Below are positions 11,829-23,508 of a DNA stretch of 64,000 bases, in pieces. The first letter of the stretch is position 1. Each line of letters starts with the position of its first letter. The notes beneath the pieces were generated by a model. That model made no database searches. It was given only the letters and a program-made list of their open reading frames with translations, and was not told the origin of the DNA. Origin of the DNA: Brachyhypopomus gauderio (Eukaryota > Chordata > Actinopteri > Gymnotiformes > Hypopomidae); contig NC_135211.1 in assembly GCF_052324685.1 (NCBI RefSeq), positions 10,941,414-11,005,413 on the forward strand. Reading direction: 5' to 3'. The translations under genes were made by a program, and so were the position numbers.

Positions 11829-13072
11829 ATGAATAGTTTGGAGTATTTAAATACCTTTTTGACAGAACGTCTAATGACAGTCGCTGGAGAAATATTTCAG
11901 GTCTTTAAAGACACCGTGACTGAATATCAGGGTGAGATAGAACGAATTAGACACGAAAATCGCTGTCTAAGAGAGACGCTTGCTGAAATTGACGGTAATA
12001 TCGTTCAGCAACGACCAGGTACAGTAGCTAAGTTAGCTAGCTAGCTTACTAACGTCAGATTATCTACAAAAATAAAATTAAAGATAAAATTGTTCTTTTT
12101 CACCCGTTGTTCGTAAAACCATACTTGTGCTCACGACCACTATTTTAACCAACCCCGTAATCCTTGTGCCGTTCATTACTTATTTATTTCCATACGTAGG
12201 CTGATTGTTTATGCTTATGTTGTTGTGTAATGGTAAATTGGCTCTACTGCTTTGTTTCCTATTCCACAGGTGCTCACATGAGCGATGCAGAGGGAGATAA
12301 GAAACGCCATTCAAGCCAGGGATCTCTGGACTCCGAGCACTCGTTAATACAGGTGAAGCTGGAGTTCGCTACTTTAGAGCAGGAGTGTGAACCGCAGCAG
12401 TCTTCAAGTGATCCTCACGTGTACACCTCTAATGTTACAAAGGGTGTTCGTGGCCCTGTGCCTGACCAGTGTTTCTCTGACAACACCGTTGTCCTGGATG
12501 ACATGGAAGACAGCGGCCTACAGGTGAACTCGGCTGTCACAGTCAAGGTGGAACCGTGTGCATCCAACGCGATGTGCTCTGACAACACAAGCAGCGCTGA
12601 AGTACTGAGTGATGGTGGAACTGACCAAGCAAGGTTTGGACAGGACTCCTACTGCGACGGGGCATTTGATGAGGTTTCCCATCTAGCGTCTCACCTGCAA
12701 AGTCATGGGGACCTGTTTAGCTGTGAGGTGTGTGGTAAGTCCTTCAAGAAAAAAGGCACCCTTAAGACACACATGATAGTGCACCAGAAAGAGAGGCCCT
12801 ATTGCTGCAGATTGTGTGGGAAATCTTATAGTTGTGCTAAAGTGCTGAATGTGCACCTCATAAGCCATACAGGTGAGAGACCCTTTGCTTGTGGTTATTG
12901 TGAAAAGCGTTTTAAGCTAAAGAGTCATCTGAAAGAACACGAGAGGATCCACACCGGTGAAAAACCTTTCAGCTGTCCGGTATGCAGGAAGTGTTTTACC
13001 AGATCGAATCCTGTGAAGATACACATTCGGAATCATCATCGTGAGCAATCACAGTTTCTGCTGAACCAGTAG
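11829..13072 (+). CDS. C2H2 zinc-finger protein, cluster unit 1
   Basis: Two coding exons. Exon 1 is 11829-12018, with donor G|GTACAG. Exon 2 is 12270-13072, with acceptor TTCCACAG. The intron is phase 1 and the product about 330 residues. Exon 1 starts MNSLEYLNTFLTERL and encodes an amphipathic helix or coiled coil found in every complete unit of this cluster. Exon 2 opens with SSQGSLDSEHSLIQVKLEF and VTVKVEPC, two SUMO-consensus ψKxE motifs, and ends with four C2H2 fingers (about residues 218-325). The linkers between fingers 2 and 4 are HTGERP and HTGEKP. It is predicted to be a nuclear DNA-binding factor, probably repressive; targets are unknown. A later ATG in exon 1 would cut the helix, so the first ATG is used. 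AATAAA lies at about 13643. Confidence 0.88.
12024..12043. promoter_or_regulatory. GCTAGC-rich start of intron 1 (unit 1)
   Basis: Just after the donor is TAGCTAAGTTAGCTAGCTAG. Similar TAGC-rich stretches follow the first exons of units 3, 7 and 9. A promoter-proximal role is inferred only. Confidence 0.3.
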
Positions 13073-13984
13073 ATGAACACAGTGTTTTTACTGTAAGGAT
13101 ACAGTCTGTAAAAAAAAATCCAAACATTATTGTCATTTTCAGCTTTATTTTTCAGACTTTGCTTTTTGGGTTTGATGCTCTGGAAGTTCAGAGATTGACT
13201 GCTGGTACAAACAAAAATGGATTGTTTACCAACCCATGTCTATATAGCTAATTCTTAGTATTCCTATTATAGTATTGATCATATGACAAACACTAATTCC
13301 TTGTTCCACATGTGATTATTGTTTACTTACCTTTTATCTCAAGCAAATGTCAGAATCATTGGTTGCTTTTACTTCTCAGTCAGCTTACTAACAAAAACTA
13401 CTGCACAAACTCAAAATTAGAGTGCAACTGCAGAAAATCACAGAGATCTTTTTTTCTGGATCTATCTATATTGGTTTTAAATCTTGACTACAGTTTTTAA
13501 AGCACTGAAAATTACATTCTGTATACTTAATGAACATTTAAAATATAGTATAAACATTTTACTGTATTATCTTTTTTCTTCCTTTTGAAATAGTTAAATT
13601 TTATGATAAATGTTCATAACTTGTAGAGTGCATTTTTTTCCCAATAAATAATATTCAAAGCAGAAAATGATTGATTGTTTACATATTTTTAGTATATTTT
13701 CATTTTGACAAACATGAATACAAAATATTAATCATTATTTTTATTGCCTGAAAAAAATTACATTTAAAATGTGCACTATGGATCAAAATGCACATAAAGA
13801 AACTCAATTGTCATTCCTTCTCAACACATTAAGTGCACAAAATGTAGCTTCTTGAGGACATCCTATATTTGACAGTAATGCAAATAAGGTGTATTACTAG
13901 CCATCAAAGGGCACTTATAAAAATAAATCCACCTACCTCACTGCCTACTGTCTAGTCTACTGTTATAGGCTTAATGATTGTTCA
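13073..13984. other. 3' untranslated and intergenic AT-rich DNA after unit 1
   Basis: It contains the probable polyadenylation signal at about 13643 and otherwise AT-rich DNA without a supported gene. Confidence 0.5.
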
Positions 13985-14205
13985 GTCTATTGTACAGTTT
14001 TGTAAGGGCATTGGGATCCTATGCATAAGACTATGAGCTCTCAGTTGGAAGGTTGGGGATTTGAATACGGTCGTGGCTGGGTCCTTGAGTAAGGCCCTTG
14101 CCCTTCTCAGCTCCAGGGGTGCTGTACAATGACCCTGTGCTGTGACCCTCATTTCCGAAAGAAGTAATGACAAGCACTTCATTGTTCTGTATATGTATAT
14201 GATCA
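13985..14205. repeat. tRNA-derived SINE-like element
   Basis: The body has a box-B-like GGGGATTTGAATACGG, followed by CTTGAGTAAGGCCCTTGCCC, CTCCAGGGGTGCTGTACAAT and CTGTGACCCTCATTTCC. This is the order seen in fish tRNA-head SINEs. Exact ends are not clear. Confidence 0.6.
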
Positions 14206-14640
14206 AATGAAGGTATTTCATCTGACCTATACAAAAAATCAATTGTTAAAAGAATATGTGGTAGGATTTTAATGATAATCTCTTTGCTCTCCAAATTGTA
14301 TAATCTATTTTCAGGGTGCAGAGTGTATGATTAATAAAAATGTAAATATATATATTCATAAATAAATAATAAAATAAAAATATTTAATTAAGACAGAGTA
14401 ATAAAACATGTATTGATTAAAACAAAACGAACAAAAAAAAATATTATGAAAAAAAAACAACAACCATGATAAATATAACGTGTGAAAACAGACTAGAGGT
14501 ACAACTGGACCGGTCACATGACTTCTGACGTTTTATTTTATTTCCGCAAGCGTTAAATACCTTTGTTCATAACGTTAAATTATTTAAAATGAAGAGATTC
14601 ACGTAAAAAAAATAAGGACAATACTATTAACTTTCTGGCA

Positions 14641-14705
14641 GATGGCAGTAATGTTCTAACATCACTGATCTTGTTAAAACAAAGAAAATACCAAAGAAGA
14701 AGACT
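14641..14705 (+). promoter_or_regulatory. GGTGGCGGTA...GAAGAAG-type upstream module (unit 2)
   Basis: GATGGCAGTAATG at 14641 and AAAGAAGAAGACTC near 14693 lie 20-85 bp before the start codon. This is a diverged form of the module seen cleanly before units 6, 7 and 9. Confidence 0.45.
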
Positions 14706-14724
14706 CCCTACCCACGATTTTACC

Positions 14725-15980
14725 ATGGCCTGCACTGAAAAAATGGCTCAGCTAGAGATGCTAAATTCATTTTTCTGTGAGCGTTTGATGGCAGTCGCTG
14801 CAGAGATATTCCAAGCAGTTAAGGACACTCTCTCTGAGTACCAAGATGAAATAAATCGCTCCAAACGGGAGAATGTCCATCTGAAAAAAATGCTAGCAGA
14901 AGTTAGCCTCAGCAGTGGATCAGGTAAGTCGTTTGCTCTGTTTTTTTAACGGTGACCTCAGTTCAATTGTTAATATATTTAACGAGATAAGTTGTATGTC
15001 TTAACTTAGCAGTATCAAGCTAAATATACGCAATATATTGTTAAATAATTATGTATAGTTTGACTTTAGTTAAGCAGTGTTGTGATTGAAACCTGCCTGA
15101 CAATCCCCCAGTTCCGTTTTCATCAAATCATGAAGCTACAGAAGTGCAGTCCAGCCCGCGACATGCACTCCATCTTGTGCAGTTGAACAGTGACAACAGA
15201 ACACTGGACTCAGAGGCTTCAGTTATACGAGTGAAGCTGGAGCTTAGCACCACACAGCGGGGTGTTGAACCACAGCGGGATGGTGAGCCACAGCTGCCGC
15301 TGAGTGACTCCTCATCATTCTGTATCCCTGGAGACACTGACAAGGCTCAGGAGGCACCAGGCTGCAAAACCATGGAGAAAGACAAGGATGAGGATCTATG
15401 CTTGAACTCGCGTGCCACAGTTAAATTGGAACGCTGTGACTTGCAGGCTCTGTGCATGGATGAGATGGACTCCTGTTTCCAGTCTGGAAGTGCGTGTCCA
15501 AGTCAGTTCCGGGTTACTGAAGATGATCAGGGACCCCACCCTTCCTCCCAGTGTGACTTTTCTCAGCTAACATCTCATTCGCAACGCACCACTGCAGAAA
15601 ATTTTTTTAATTTTAAGGCTTGTGGCAAGCCAACGAGAAACAATGGCCGTGTTAAGACACATGTTTTAATGCATAATAAGGAAAGAACATTTTGCTGTGA
15701 TCTGTGTGGAAAGTGCTACAGCGCTTCACATGGACTTAAAATCCATCTCCGAACGCACACTGGAGAGAGACCTTATCCCTGCAGGTTCTGCTGGAAGACT
15801 TTTAATCAGAAAACTCATGTGAATGAACATGAGAGGATTCACACTGGTGAAAAACCCTACAGCTGTTCTGTGTGTGGAAAATGTTTCAATCGAACTTATC
15901 AGGTCAAAGTACACATTCAAAATCACCATCCAGATCAAATAGGCCTAGCTAGTATTATCAAACATCAGCAATATACATGA
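14725..15980 (+). CDS. C2H2 zinc-finger protein, cluster unit 2
   Basis: Exons 14725-14923 (donor GG|GTAAGT) and 15112-15980 (acceptor CCCCCAG), phase-1 intron, about 355 residues. The start ATG is in ACCATGG context. Exon 1 has MLNSFFCERLMAVAAEIFQA, the shared helical module. Exon 2 carries SVIRVKLELSTT and ATVKLERCD (SUMO-consensus). The first finger is degenerate: FNFKACGKPTRNNGRVKTH has lost its first Cys, so only three fingers look able to bind zinc (CCDLCGKCYS..., PCRFCWKTFN..., SCSVCGKCFN...). A predicted nuclear DNA-binding protein with a reduced finger array. The frame is open throughout and the splice sites are good, so it is not an obvious pseudogene. Confidence 0.86.
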
Positions 15981-17575
15981 TTGTTTTGACAGCTCTCAGC
16001 CTAATATTTAATTTGTCCCAGTTAGTTCTAGTGGCTTCTTCCTGTACATGTCAAACCTTTTGAAAAAACATGTTTTATTATATCAGATTTGTCCTTTTGT
16101 ACTTGGTCATATTTAGACTATTTTGGTCATTACTTCTAAAATATTTACCATGCGGTGTGTTCTTACCAAAGGCAGGTTGAGTTTGGGGTGTTCTTATTCA
16201 ATCCTTTGAAACGTGCGACCGGAGACACGTGCATAACTTTCTGAGATGCAATTCATTCTTTGCTTTCATTAATGCACATGGCGTGATTTGCGTCCTCTTA
16301 AATTCCATCCTTATCTGGTATTTGTTTCATGTGGATGTAAGATTTATTTATAGTGAACACTGGACTTTTTCAGTATTGTCATATTTGAGCTTGTCACCAT
16401 GATATTTTTCATTTTACTTTGTGTGTTTAAGTAAAAATTATTGATTAAATGGAATGTTTCTCTTATGTTGATAAACTGGAGATTACCAGAGTTCAAACAA
16501 ATAGATATTTATCTTGTTTTTTTCAATAACTGTTATTAACAATTGTAGGTCATATAATCTTCAGTTTACACACATGATCAGCTTACCCTTTCAAATAATT
16601 TTTTTAATAAACCAAGTCATGATTTACAAACATGTGCAGACTGGAAAAAGAGTAAGGTTTTACTGAGAAATCAGATTACTGAGCTAAAATCCAGTTCTCT
16701 ATCGGATTTCTTCATCTGATTTATGGGCCATATTCCAATCTAAGAAATCGGAGTGTGCTGTTTATACAATAATCGTATTACTGGAGAAACCCGATTATGA
16801 TCAGATTATTAGCTGCATGTGAAACACATTGGGTGTATTCCAACAAAGATATGAAGAACTGAGTCCAAAACATTGTATACCTATCTGAGATGTTTACAAC
16901 AGTGGAGCTTGCCAAAATGGAGGGTGTTGGGCATTCTGCAGTAAACATCCCATGAGTCTGACCAGTAGAGAAAAATATAGGAGCTTGATGGTAGTCATAC
17001 TTCATGATGACTCTGTTCAGAACCTTGAATCAGTTTGGGAAATAATCGTTTTTTTTTTTTTAAAGCAACAAAGTAATCAGATTGTTATTTGGATATAGTA
17101 TGTTTTATATACTTTATTTTACACATTATAATTAATACAGATAAGTTTGGATTAATTTAGTTACATTTTAATAGGTAATCAGTACAGTATACTATAACGG
17201 ATTCTCCCAACCCCAATCATTTTCAGCGGTGATTCAATGATGTTTAGTTTAAAACATTTTACATGTACTAACTGCCTGCATGTTGTGATACTACTAGGTT
17301 TAGATAATCATTAACTATAAAATACAGCTTCATGGGTTCTTACGTACTGGTACAAATTTGCTATAGTTGTCCTAAAGCAAGAGGCGTGCCAACAGTGTAA
17401 AGGATGTGCTGTTACGATACGTCTGTTTGATCTGACGGGTTTAGGGATTTGGATGTTTGCTTGTTTAATATGGGACGGGGACTACGTCATGGAGGCCGCC
17501 ATGTTTAACATTACGCGCTCGGCTGATCCAGAAGCGAATCTATTCCTAGTGGCGCACAATCGTGGTACTTCTGCC
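15981..17575. other. 3' UTR of unit 2 and intergenic DNA
   Basis: AT-rich, with a possible AATAAA near 16605. No transposon end or other gene is recognised. GGCCGCCATG-type codons just before unit 3 (17490-17510) are an in-frame upstream extension discussed with that gene. Confidence 0.5.
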
Positions 17576-19292
17576 ATGGATTCTAAGACTACAATTAGTC
17601 AGTTAGACTCTCTGAATGATTTTATACACAAACGACTGACGGCCATTGCCGGAGAAATATTTCAAGTTGTTACCGATACCCTCACTGCATTCCAGGAAGA
17701 AATGGACCGCTCGAAGCAGGAGAACGTTTACCTGAAGAAAATGCTAACCGACGTCGGCAACGATGCACCAGGTACGCTCGCGCACTCCTTATACAGCTAA
17801 ACGTGCTAGCACGCTAGTTTTTTATATTGTTATCTTTGAATGAAATCAAATCAACATTCGCTTAACGACGATTGTCAGTAGGCGTTTCACTTAAATCCAC
17901 GAATGAAATTTCTTCCCGGTCTGTCTGGCGAGCCTTGGCTCAATTTTCGTATCTAGCCATCCGGCTAGCTAACCTAGCAAGTTAGCTATAGTTCACGGCT
18001 TAGTGTTTAGTGTAGCGAGTGTTTTTCTCACCAGCTCGGGTACATTACAAATCTATTCGTCCGACTCAGAACGGCTGATAGCCAAGATGGAAACTGTATG
18101 ATAGTTTTTTTAGTAGCTTTGCAATCTGTTAATTTGTTTACGTTTTTCAGACACACCGAATAAGCAAACGGATATATCTCCGCCCGAGCATCAGAAGTCC
18201 AGCCAAGGGCCACCGGACTCGGAGACCTCAGTGATACAAGTTAAATGGGAACTTAGCAGTGCTCCGCAGGATCCAGAGGCAGAGGAACAGTTATCCACTG
18301 CGTCTACACTCGACTCTGTGCTTGCTACCAGAGATCAAGCCCCACGTCACATTTTCTCAGGTAAAACGGATGACTTTGAAGGGACGGGTGATGATCGTAC
18401 GTGTATGGACTCGTACGTTACAATAAAATTAGAGCGTTGCGACACCCTCGTGGTTTGCTCTGAAAAGTCACACTTAAGTGAAATCCAAAATGGAAATGGT
18501 GATCAGTTGGGAGTTATAAAAGATGAATGTAGTCTACAGCCCTCATCTCACTCTAATATCTCATCCACTGATGTTTCTCATCCACCACTTAATTTGCAAA
18601 ACGATGTGACTCGAGCATTAATTCATTGTGGGCTTTGTGGCAAGAACTTCAAAGATGACAGGCTGTTGAAGAACCATGTATTAAAACATCATAAAGAGAA
18701 ACCACACCACTGTGAATTTTGCGGGAAATGTTTCGCTTTTCCATATATTCTCAAAATGCACCTGAGGTCTCATACTGGAGAGAAACCATATCGCTGCAGT
18801 TTCTGTGGCAAGACTTTTAGTCACAAAGGTCATTTGAAGGACCACGAAAGGATACACACTGGTGAAAAACCTCACTGCTGCTCAGTATGCGGGAAACGTT
18901 TCCGCAGGACAAGTCACGCCAAATTGCACATGCAGAATTCTCATTTTAAGAAAACTGCACCAGCTGTTGAATCTACAAAACAAGGTGAATCATTGAAAGC
19001 TAAACAAGGATCCCAAGATGCTTGCTGCTGTAAGTTGTGTGGGAAACGCTTTGTTAACCAGCAAGCAGTTAGCATCCACTACAGGATTCATACAGGGGAG
19101 AGACCGTATCACTGCAGATTCTGTGATAAGACTTTCAGGCAGAAATCCCATGCAAAGGACCATGAGAGAACTCACACCGGTCAAAAAATCTATAACTGCT
19201 CAGCATGTGGACAGAGTTTTATGTGGTGGAATCAGGCTAAAACTCATATTAAAGAGCACAGAGATCAGATTGTGAAAATTATCAGAAAATAG
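17576..19292 (+). CDS. C2H2 zinc-finger protein with seven fingers, cluster unit 3
   Basis: Exons 17576-17771 (donor G|GTACGC) and 18151-19292 (acceptor TTTTTCAG), phase-1 intron, about 445 residues. The chosen ATG gives [20 protein letters not shown], matching the other units. Two upstream in-frame ATGs (about 17453 and 17489) could add 29-41 residues. Exon 2 has [19 protein letters not shown] and GVIKDECS, three SUMO-type motifs. Fingers come as a block of four (to about residue 340), a roughly 25-residue spacer ([14 protein letters not shown]), then a block of three. The second block ends [12 protein letters not shown], like units 4 and 5, so the array looks like a duplication or exchange product. 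A predicted nuclear DNA-binding protein. Confidence 0.88.
17800..18010. promoter_or_regulatory. TAGC-rich segment in intron 1 (unit 3)
   Basis: GTGCTAGCACGCTAG and CCGGCTAGCTAACCTAGC recur in the intron. Only the motif recurrence is observed. Confidence 0.25.
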
Positions 19293-19886
19293 GGGGGTTT
19301 GGGAGGGTGTGTCAAATTGTCATGCATTTGCTCAATTTAAAATACTTTTACTCCAGCACAATTGTACTGAAAACTGGAAATAGTATTTAGTGACCTACTT
19401 GGGTTTGTCCAACTTCTCCTTTGTCAGATCATTGGATTAATCTGGCTATTGATCTGGACAATGTTGAATTGCAGATATCTGATATATTTTGCTGAAAGTA
19501 TTTAATTTAAAATAGAAAACCGACCTAAACAGTAATGTTCTAGGTTGGGGTCAGTCTTCAAGAACTCCACAGTTATTTCTGGATTTGTTATATTTGCACC
19601 ATCTAACTATTGAGACACAAACATTGTCTGGTTGCAATCACCATAATTGAAAGTCTAACAATATATTATATAGCAGTGGTTCTATTTCTATAGGATATTT
19701 TGTTTCTAGGAAAATTGGACTAGTGTCTAACAAATGGTGCTCTTATTGTGTTTTGATACTGTTTGTGTCCCATAAATGTTAATTATATAATGCAGTCTTT
19801 TTTTCTTTTAAAAATGTGCATCTGTATATTCTGTTATGTTGCTGTTATTGCAGTGTCCACTAAATTTCACTTTTGGGCAAGGGATA
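19293..19886. other. 3' UTR and intergenic DNA before Tigger
   Basis: AT-rich and non-coding. I see no first-exon candidate for the terminal exon at 23509 here. Confidence 0.5.
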
Positions 19887-20360
19887 CAGTGATCGCTCAC
19901 CACTTGTTGCTTCAGCTTTTGCGCCTTTACTCTTTCGTGGGTTTTTATAGGATATTAATGGGAAAAATTATTCACGGATATTCACTTTTTCACTGGGTTT
20001 CTGCGGAATTTGATTGGAGGAAAATATATACATTATGAATTTTTACATGAAAAAATCCCAAAATGTATAAAAATGTTACAAATATTAATTCTAACAATAA
20101 AGAAATGTTATAATAAAATAGTGCATATTTACTCTCAGAAACAAGAACCAGCATCGCTTGCCTGAGACGCCACAGTGTCTAATTTACTTTTCGTCTGAGC
20201 ACAGTTTCCTCATTTCTGGGTCTATGTGCCTTCTACGCTCTCACTCGGCCATTTCACAAGGAGCATCGTTTGATCGTGGGTTGGAAGTTTTTTGTCTGCG
20301 GTGTTGTGATTTTGTTTTGTGGTTTTCTCGTTGAATACTGCAGTTAATTCAAGCCCTACC

Positions 20361-21893
20361 ATGCCACCCAAACGTCCTGCAAGTTCTACGACTTCTGACC
20401 CGGAGCCTAAGCCTAAGCGCAAGATGTTGACGATCCAGGAAAAAATTACGCTACTCGACATGCTTAAGGAAGGGAGATCGAATGCAGCAGTTGGCCGCCA
20501 TTACGGACTCAATGAGTCTACGGTACGCTATATAAAGAAGGGGGAGAAGAATATCAGGGCTATGGCGACTGTTACGTTCAGCAAGACTGCAAAGAGGGTA
20601 GTTACTCCACGTAATAAATTGATTGTGAAGATGGAGGCTGCATTAGCAATATGGATCCAAGATTGCAGAAAGAAGAACATTGCTCTGGACTCAAACACGA
20701 TCAGGACGAAGGCCAAGGCTATCTATGACTGCATGTCAGAAAAAAGTGACTACCGCAAAGCCCTGAAAGAAGAAGAGGATGACGACAACAGTGAACCCCG
20801 ACCATCAACATCATCTAGTTCTCCCACCCCCAAAATTGGATTTACTGCAAGCAAGGGGTGGTTTGAGAAATTTCAGAAGCGCCTTGGCTTGAAGAGCGTT
20901 TCGCTGCATGGAGAGGCTGCCGCTGTGGATAAAGATGCAGCCGACTATTATGTGAAGGACACGTTCCGTGAGATAATAGAAGGAGGGGGCTATGTACCAG
21001 AACAAGTCTTCAACATGGATGAAACCGACTTGTTCTGGAAGAGGATGCCGTCACGCACTTACATTATGAAGGAGGAAGCCCGAGCCTCAGATTATAAGGC
21101 TCAAAAAGATCGCGTGACCATGATAATGTGTGGCAATGCTGCTGGATTTATGATAAAGCCAGGGTTTATTTATAAATCCAAGAATCCCAGAGCCCTGAAG
21201 AACAAGAACATGTTGCCTGTGTATTGGATGCATAACCCGAAGGCGTGGATCACAAGAAAACTGATGAGGGACTGGTTCCATCAGTGCTTTCTCCCAGAGG
21301 TCAAGGATTATCTCAAAGACAAGGGCCTTGAGTTCAAAGTGCTTTTGTTGCTGGGCAATGCTGGCGGCCATGCTGTTGACATTACGTACGATGGAGTCCA
21401 GATAGAATTCTTGCCAACGAACACAACTTTGTTGATTCAGCCGATGGACCAAGGTGTTATTCGTGCCTTTAAGGCCCTATACATGAGAAATTCGTTACAG
21501 GACCTCGTGGAAGCAATGGATTTGAAGGAGGGCAATTTCCCGCTAAAGGCGTACTGGCGTGACTACACAATATTGTCGTGTCTAAAGAACATACAGAAGG
21601 CCCTCGTTGAAATGAAAAGTGAAATGCTGAACTCGTGCTGGAAAAGATTGTGGCCTGATGCAGTGCATGATTACAAGGGATTCTCTCCGGAAGAAATTCA
21701 ACATTCTGCTCTCAAGAATTCTGTAATCCTTGCAAAACTACTCAGCGGAGAGGGTTTCAGTGATATGACTGCCGAAGACGGTAATGATCTGCTGGACACA
21801 CACTGCCGGCCATTGTCAGACGAAGACCTGGACGAGTTGACCAAGTCAGCAAGTGACGAAGAGGAAGATAATCATGATGTTCGTAACTCATGA
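20361..21893 (+). CDS. Tigger/pogo transposase, open but with a changed catalytic residue
   Basis: 510 residues from MPPKRPASSTTSDPEPKPKR, with ATG in CTACCATGCC context. Order: CENP-B/Psq-type N-terminal helix-turn-helix (LTIQEKITLLDMLKEGRSNA, about residues 25-75), HTH_Tnp_Tc5/CENPB-type domain (KRVVTPRNKLIVKME..., GWFEKFQKRLGLKS, to about 190), then DDE_1. The first Asp is in FNMDETDLFW. The second motif reads LLLLGNAGGH where family members have an Asp-Asn pair, so the catalytic Asp appears replaced by Gly. The region from LPTNTTLLIQPMDQGVIRAF on is well preserved. In-frame coding-like sequence (EEVQSSAPLADVPAAEASEA and on) continues 34 codons past the TGA at 21891, so the acidic tail is probably truncated. 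Probably catalytically dead; DNA binding may survive. Confidence 0.85.
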   Translation: MPPKRPASSTTSDPEPKPKRKMLTIQEKITLLDMLKEGRSNAAVGRHYGLNESTVRYIKKGEKNIRAMATVTFSKTAKRVVTPRNKLIVKMEAALAIWIQDCRKKNIALDSNTIRTKAKAIYDCMSEKSDYRKALKEEEDDDNSEPRPSTSSSSPTPKIGFTASKGWFEKFQKRLGLKSVSLHGEAAAVDKDAADYYVKDTFREIIEGGGYVPEQVFNMDETDLFWKRMPSRTYIMKEEARASDYKAQKDRVTMIMCGNAAGFMIKPGFIYKSKNPRALKNKNMLPVYWMHNPKAWITRKLMRDWFHQCFLPEVKDYLKDKGLEFKVLLLLGNAGGHAVDITYDGVQIEFLPTNTTLLIQPMDQGVIRAFKALYMRNSLQDLVEAMDLKEGNFPLKAYWRDYTILSCLKNIQKALVEMKSEMLNSCWKRLWPDAVHDYKGFSPEEIQHSALKNSVILAKLLSGEGFSDMTAEDGNDLLDTHCRPLSDEDLDELTKSASDEEEDNHDVRNS

Positions 21894-22139
21894 GAAGAAG
21901 TTCAATCCTCAGCGCCTTTAGCAGACGTCCCTGCTGCCGAAGCGTCCGAGGCCGAAGAAGCCCCATCTGACGAAGTGGTGCCTCAAGAAGCCCAGTAAGC
22001 TCTCCATTCATCATCATTGTTGGCAATCATTGCCGTCATTGTCGGAATTCATCGTCATCATCTGTAAATATTCATCATCATCATTCTACAATGCACAGGC
22101 TGGAGCTGTACTATGGTGAGTACCCATAAAAATTTGCAT

Positions 22140-22375
22140 TGTGTGTGGGCAAGAGAGAGAGTGATTTGTTACTTTATTGTTTTATTATTGTTGTTGTTGT
22201 TCTATTATCACATGTTTGTACTTTTATTTATATTACAATGTACAATTTATTACGTTGTGTGTGACCGAGAGAGAGAGAGATTTTGTTGGTTTATTGTTCT
22301 ATTACTGTACAGTATTTGTTCCTTTATTTACTGTACATATTATTACAATGACAATGTACAGTGTTATTATTAGCT
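22140..22375. repeat. Imperfect tandem duplication in the Tigger 3' region
   Basis: Two units of roughly 115 bp, each with a GAGAGAGAG tract, TTTATTGTT-CTATTA and ACAATGTACA, lie in tandem. Confidence 0.55.
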
Positions 22376-22696
22376 GTGTTGTCATTTAACCAGACCACTG
22401 CGGTGATATTGTCTTATGTATATATGGTACCTACGTGTTTTTTATTTTTTTATTTTTTTAGGAATTCTAAACATTTTACAGTAAAGTAAGTGTAAAGGTA
22501 CAATACATGCACAGAACAGTGTGGGAATGGTTATTAGGGGAATGGGAAAGGTTTATGTAGTGTAAATGTATGGGGAGGGTTTATAAAGCCTTAATATAGT
22601 GTATAAATACTTAAACATACTGTTTCTACTTTGAGGATGTTCGGTTATCTGGGGTGGTTCTGGAACGCATCTCCCACGATATACGAGGAATTACTG

Positions 22697-23508
22697 TAAA
22701 TATTTCTTGGAATATTTTTTTTAATCAGAAATAAAGATACAAATCAACAAACATCACCTTTCTGATTTAGAGCGCCTTGGGTATCCTGAAAGGCGCTATA
22801 TAAATTGAAACATTCATTCATTCTGCATCTTGATTATTGATGTACTGGACAATAACACTAATCTAAGAAGGCATATGCCAAAGTGAATAATTTGATACAA
22901 TTTGATGCAGCTATTTGAACTCCTGGGCACATGTTTACTTATACTTACACAACTTATACTGTTGTGATGGCATTTAAAATAAAATTGATTTGTGAAAAAT
23001 GAAGAATTGCATTGATTTGCTAAAGAGATTAATGAGTTAACAGTATATGATATTCTTGTAGCCCTAAGAACAACTGCTTGAGGTATGCACAAATAATTCT
23101 TTGCTTAACCCATTAAACCATTTAACCCAATTCAGATTGTGTTGGGCCAGACCCATTAGTCACAAGGCCAACTAACTTTAGACATGGTGCCAATCCATCG
23201 TAGGATATGCGCACGCACACACACCTGTACATGTACACGTTTGGTTTCCAGTCTCCTTGTCTACACGATGACCAAAAGCAGTGGAGATGAGCATATGCTG
23301 GCGTATGCTTCTTAATGCATAGTGCTGTCTACTATAGTCAAGCCATCAGGTACATTTTATTGGAACAGTCTGAGGGGAAAAGCCTGCAAGCAATCCAACC
23401 AGAAAACCATACTAAGTACAAACACACAAACCAAATGTTCTATATTTCAGTGTAATTTCACCTTAGATCAGATACATTAATGTTTAATTTGTTCTGCATT
23501 CTTAACAG
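22697..23508. other. Intergenic DNA upstream of the orphan terminal exon
   Basis: It contains an AGGCGCTATATAAATTG...ATTCATTC repeat tail (22770-22822) and AT-rich DNA. I searched this stretch by eye for a first exon like that of the other units and found none. Confidence 0.5.

Larger units (their letters stand above)
19887..22696 (+). mobile_element. Tigger/pogo-type DNA transposon (about 2.8 kb)
   Basis: The left end is CAGTGATCGCTCACC and the right end, reverse-complemented, is CAGTAATTCCTCGTATATCG. Both are flanked by TA, as in Tc1/pogo elements. The inside holds a long open transposase frame at 20361-21893 and a 3' non-coding region with a tandem repeat of about 115 bp (22140-22375). 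Only the outermost dozen or so bases of the two ends match well. Confidence 0.75.

Noticed and set aside
12683-12868. Minus-strand frames across finger exons (also at 15726, 18681, 26102, 56496)
   Set aside because: They are antisense shadows of the repetitive finger codons, without their own start context or family resemblance.
17453-17575. Upstream ATGs of unit 3 as the main start
   Set aside because: They are in frame, but the extension has no counterpart in sister units, so the later ATG is preferred. The longer form is noted.
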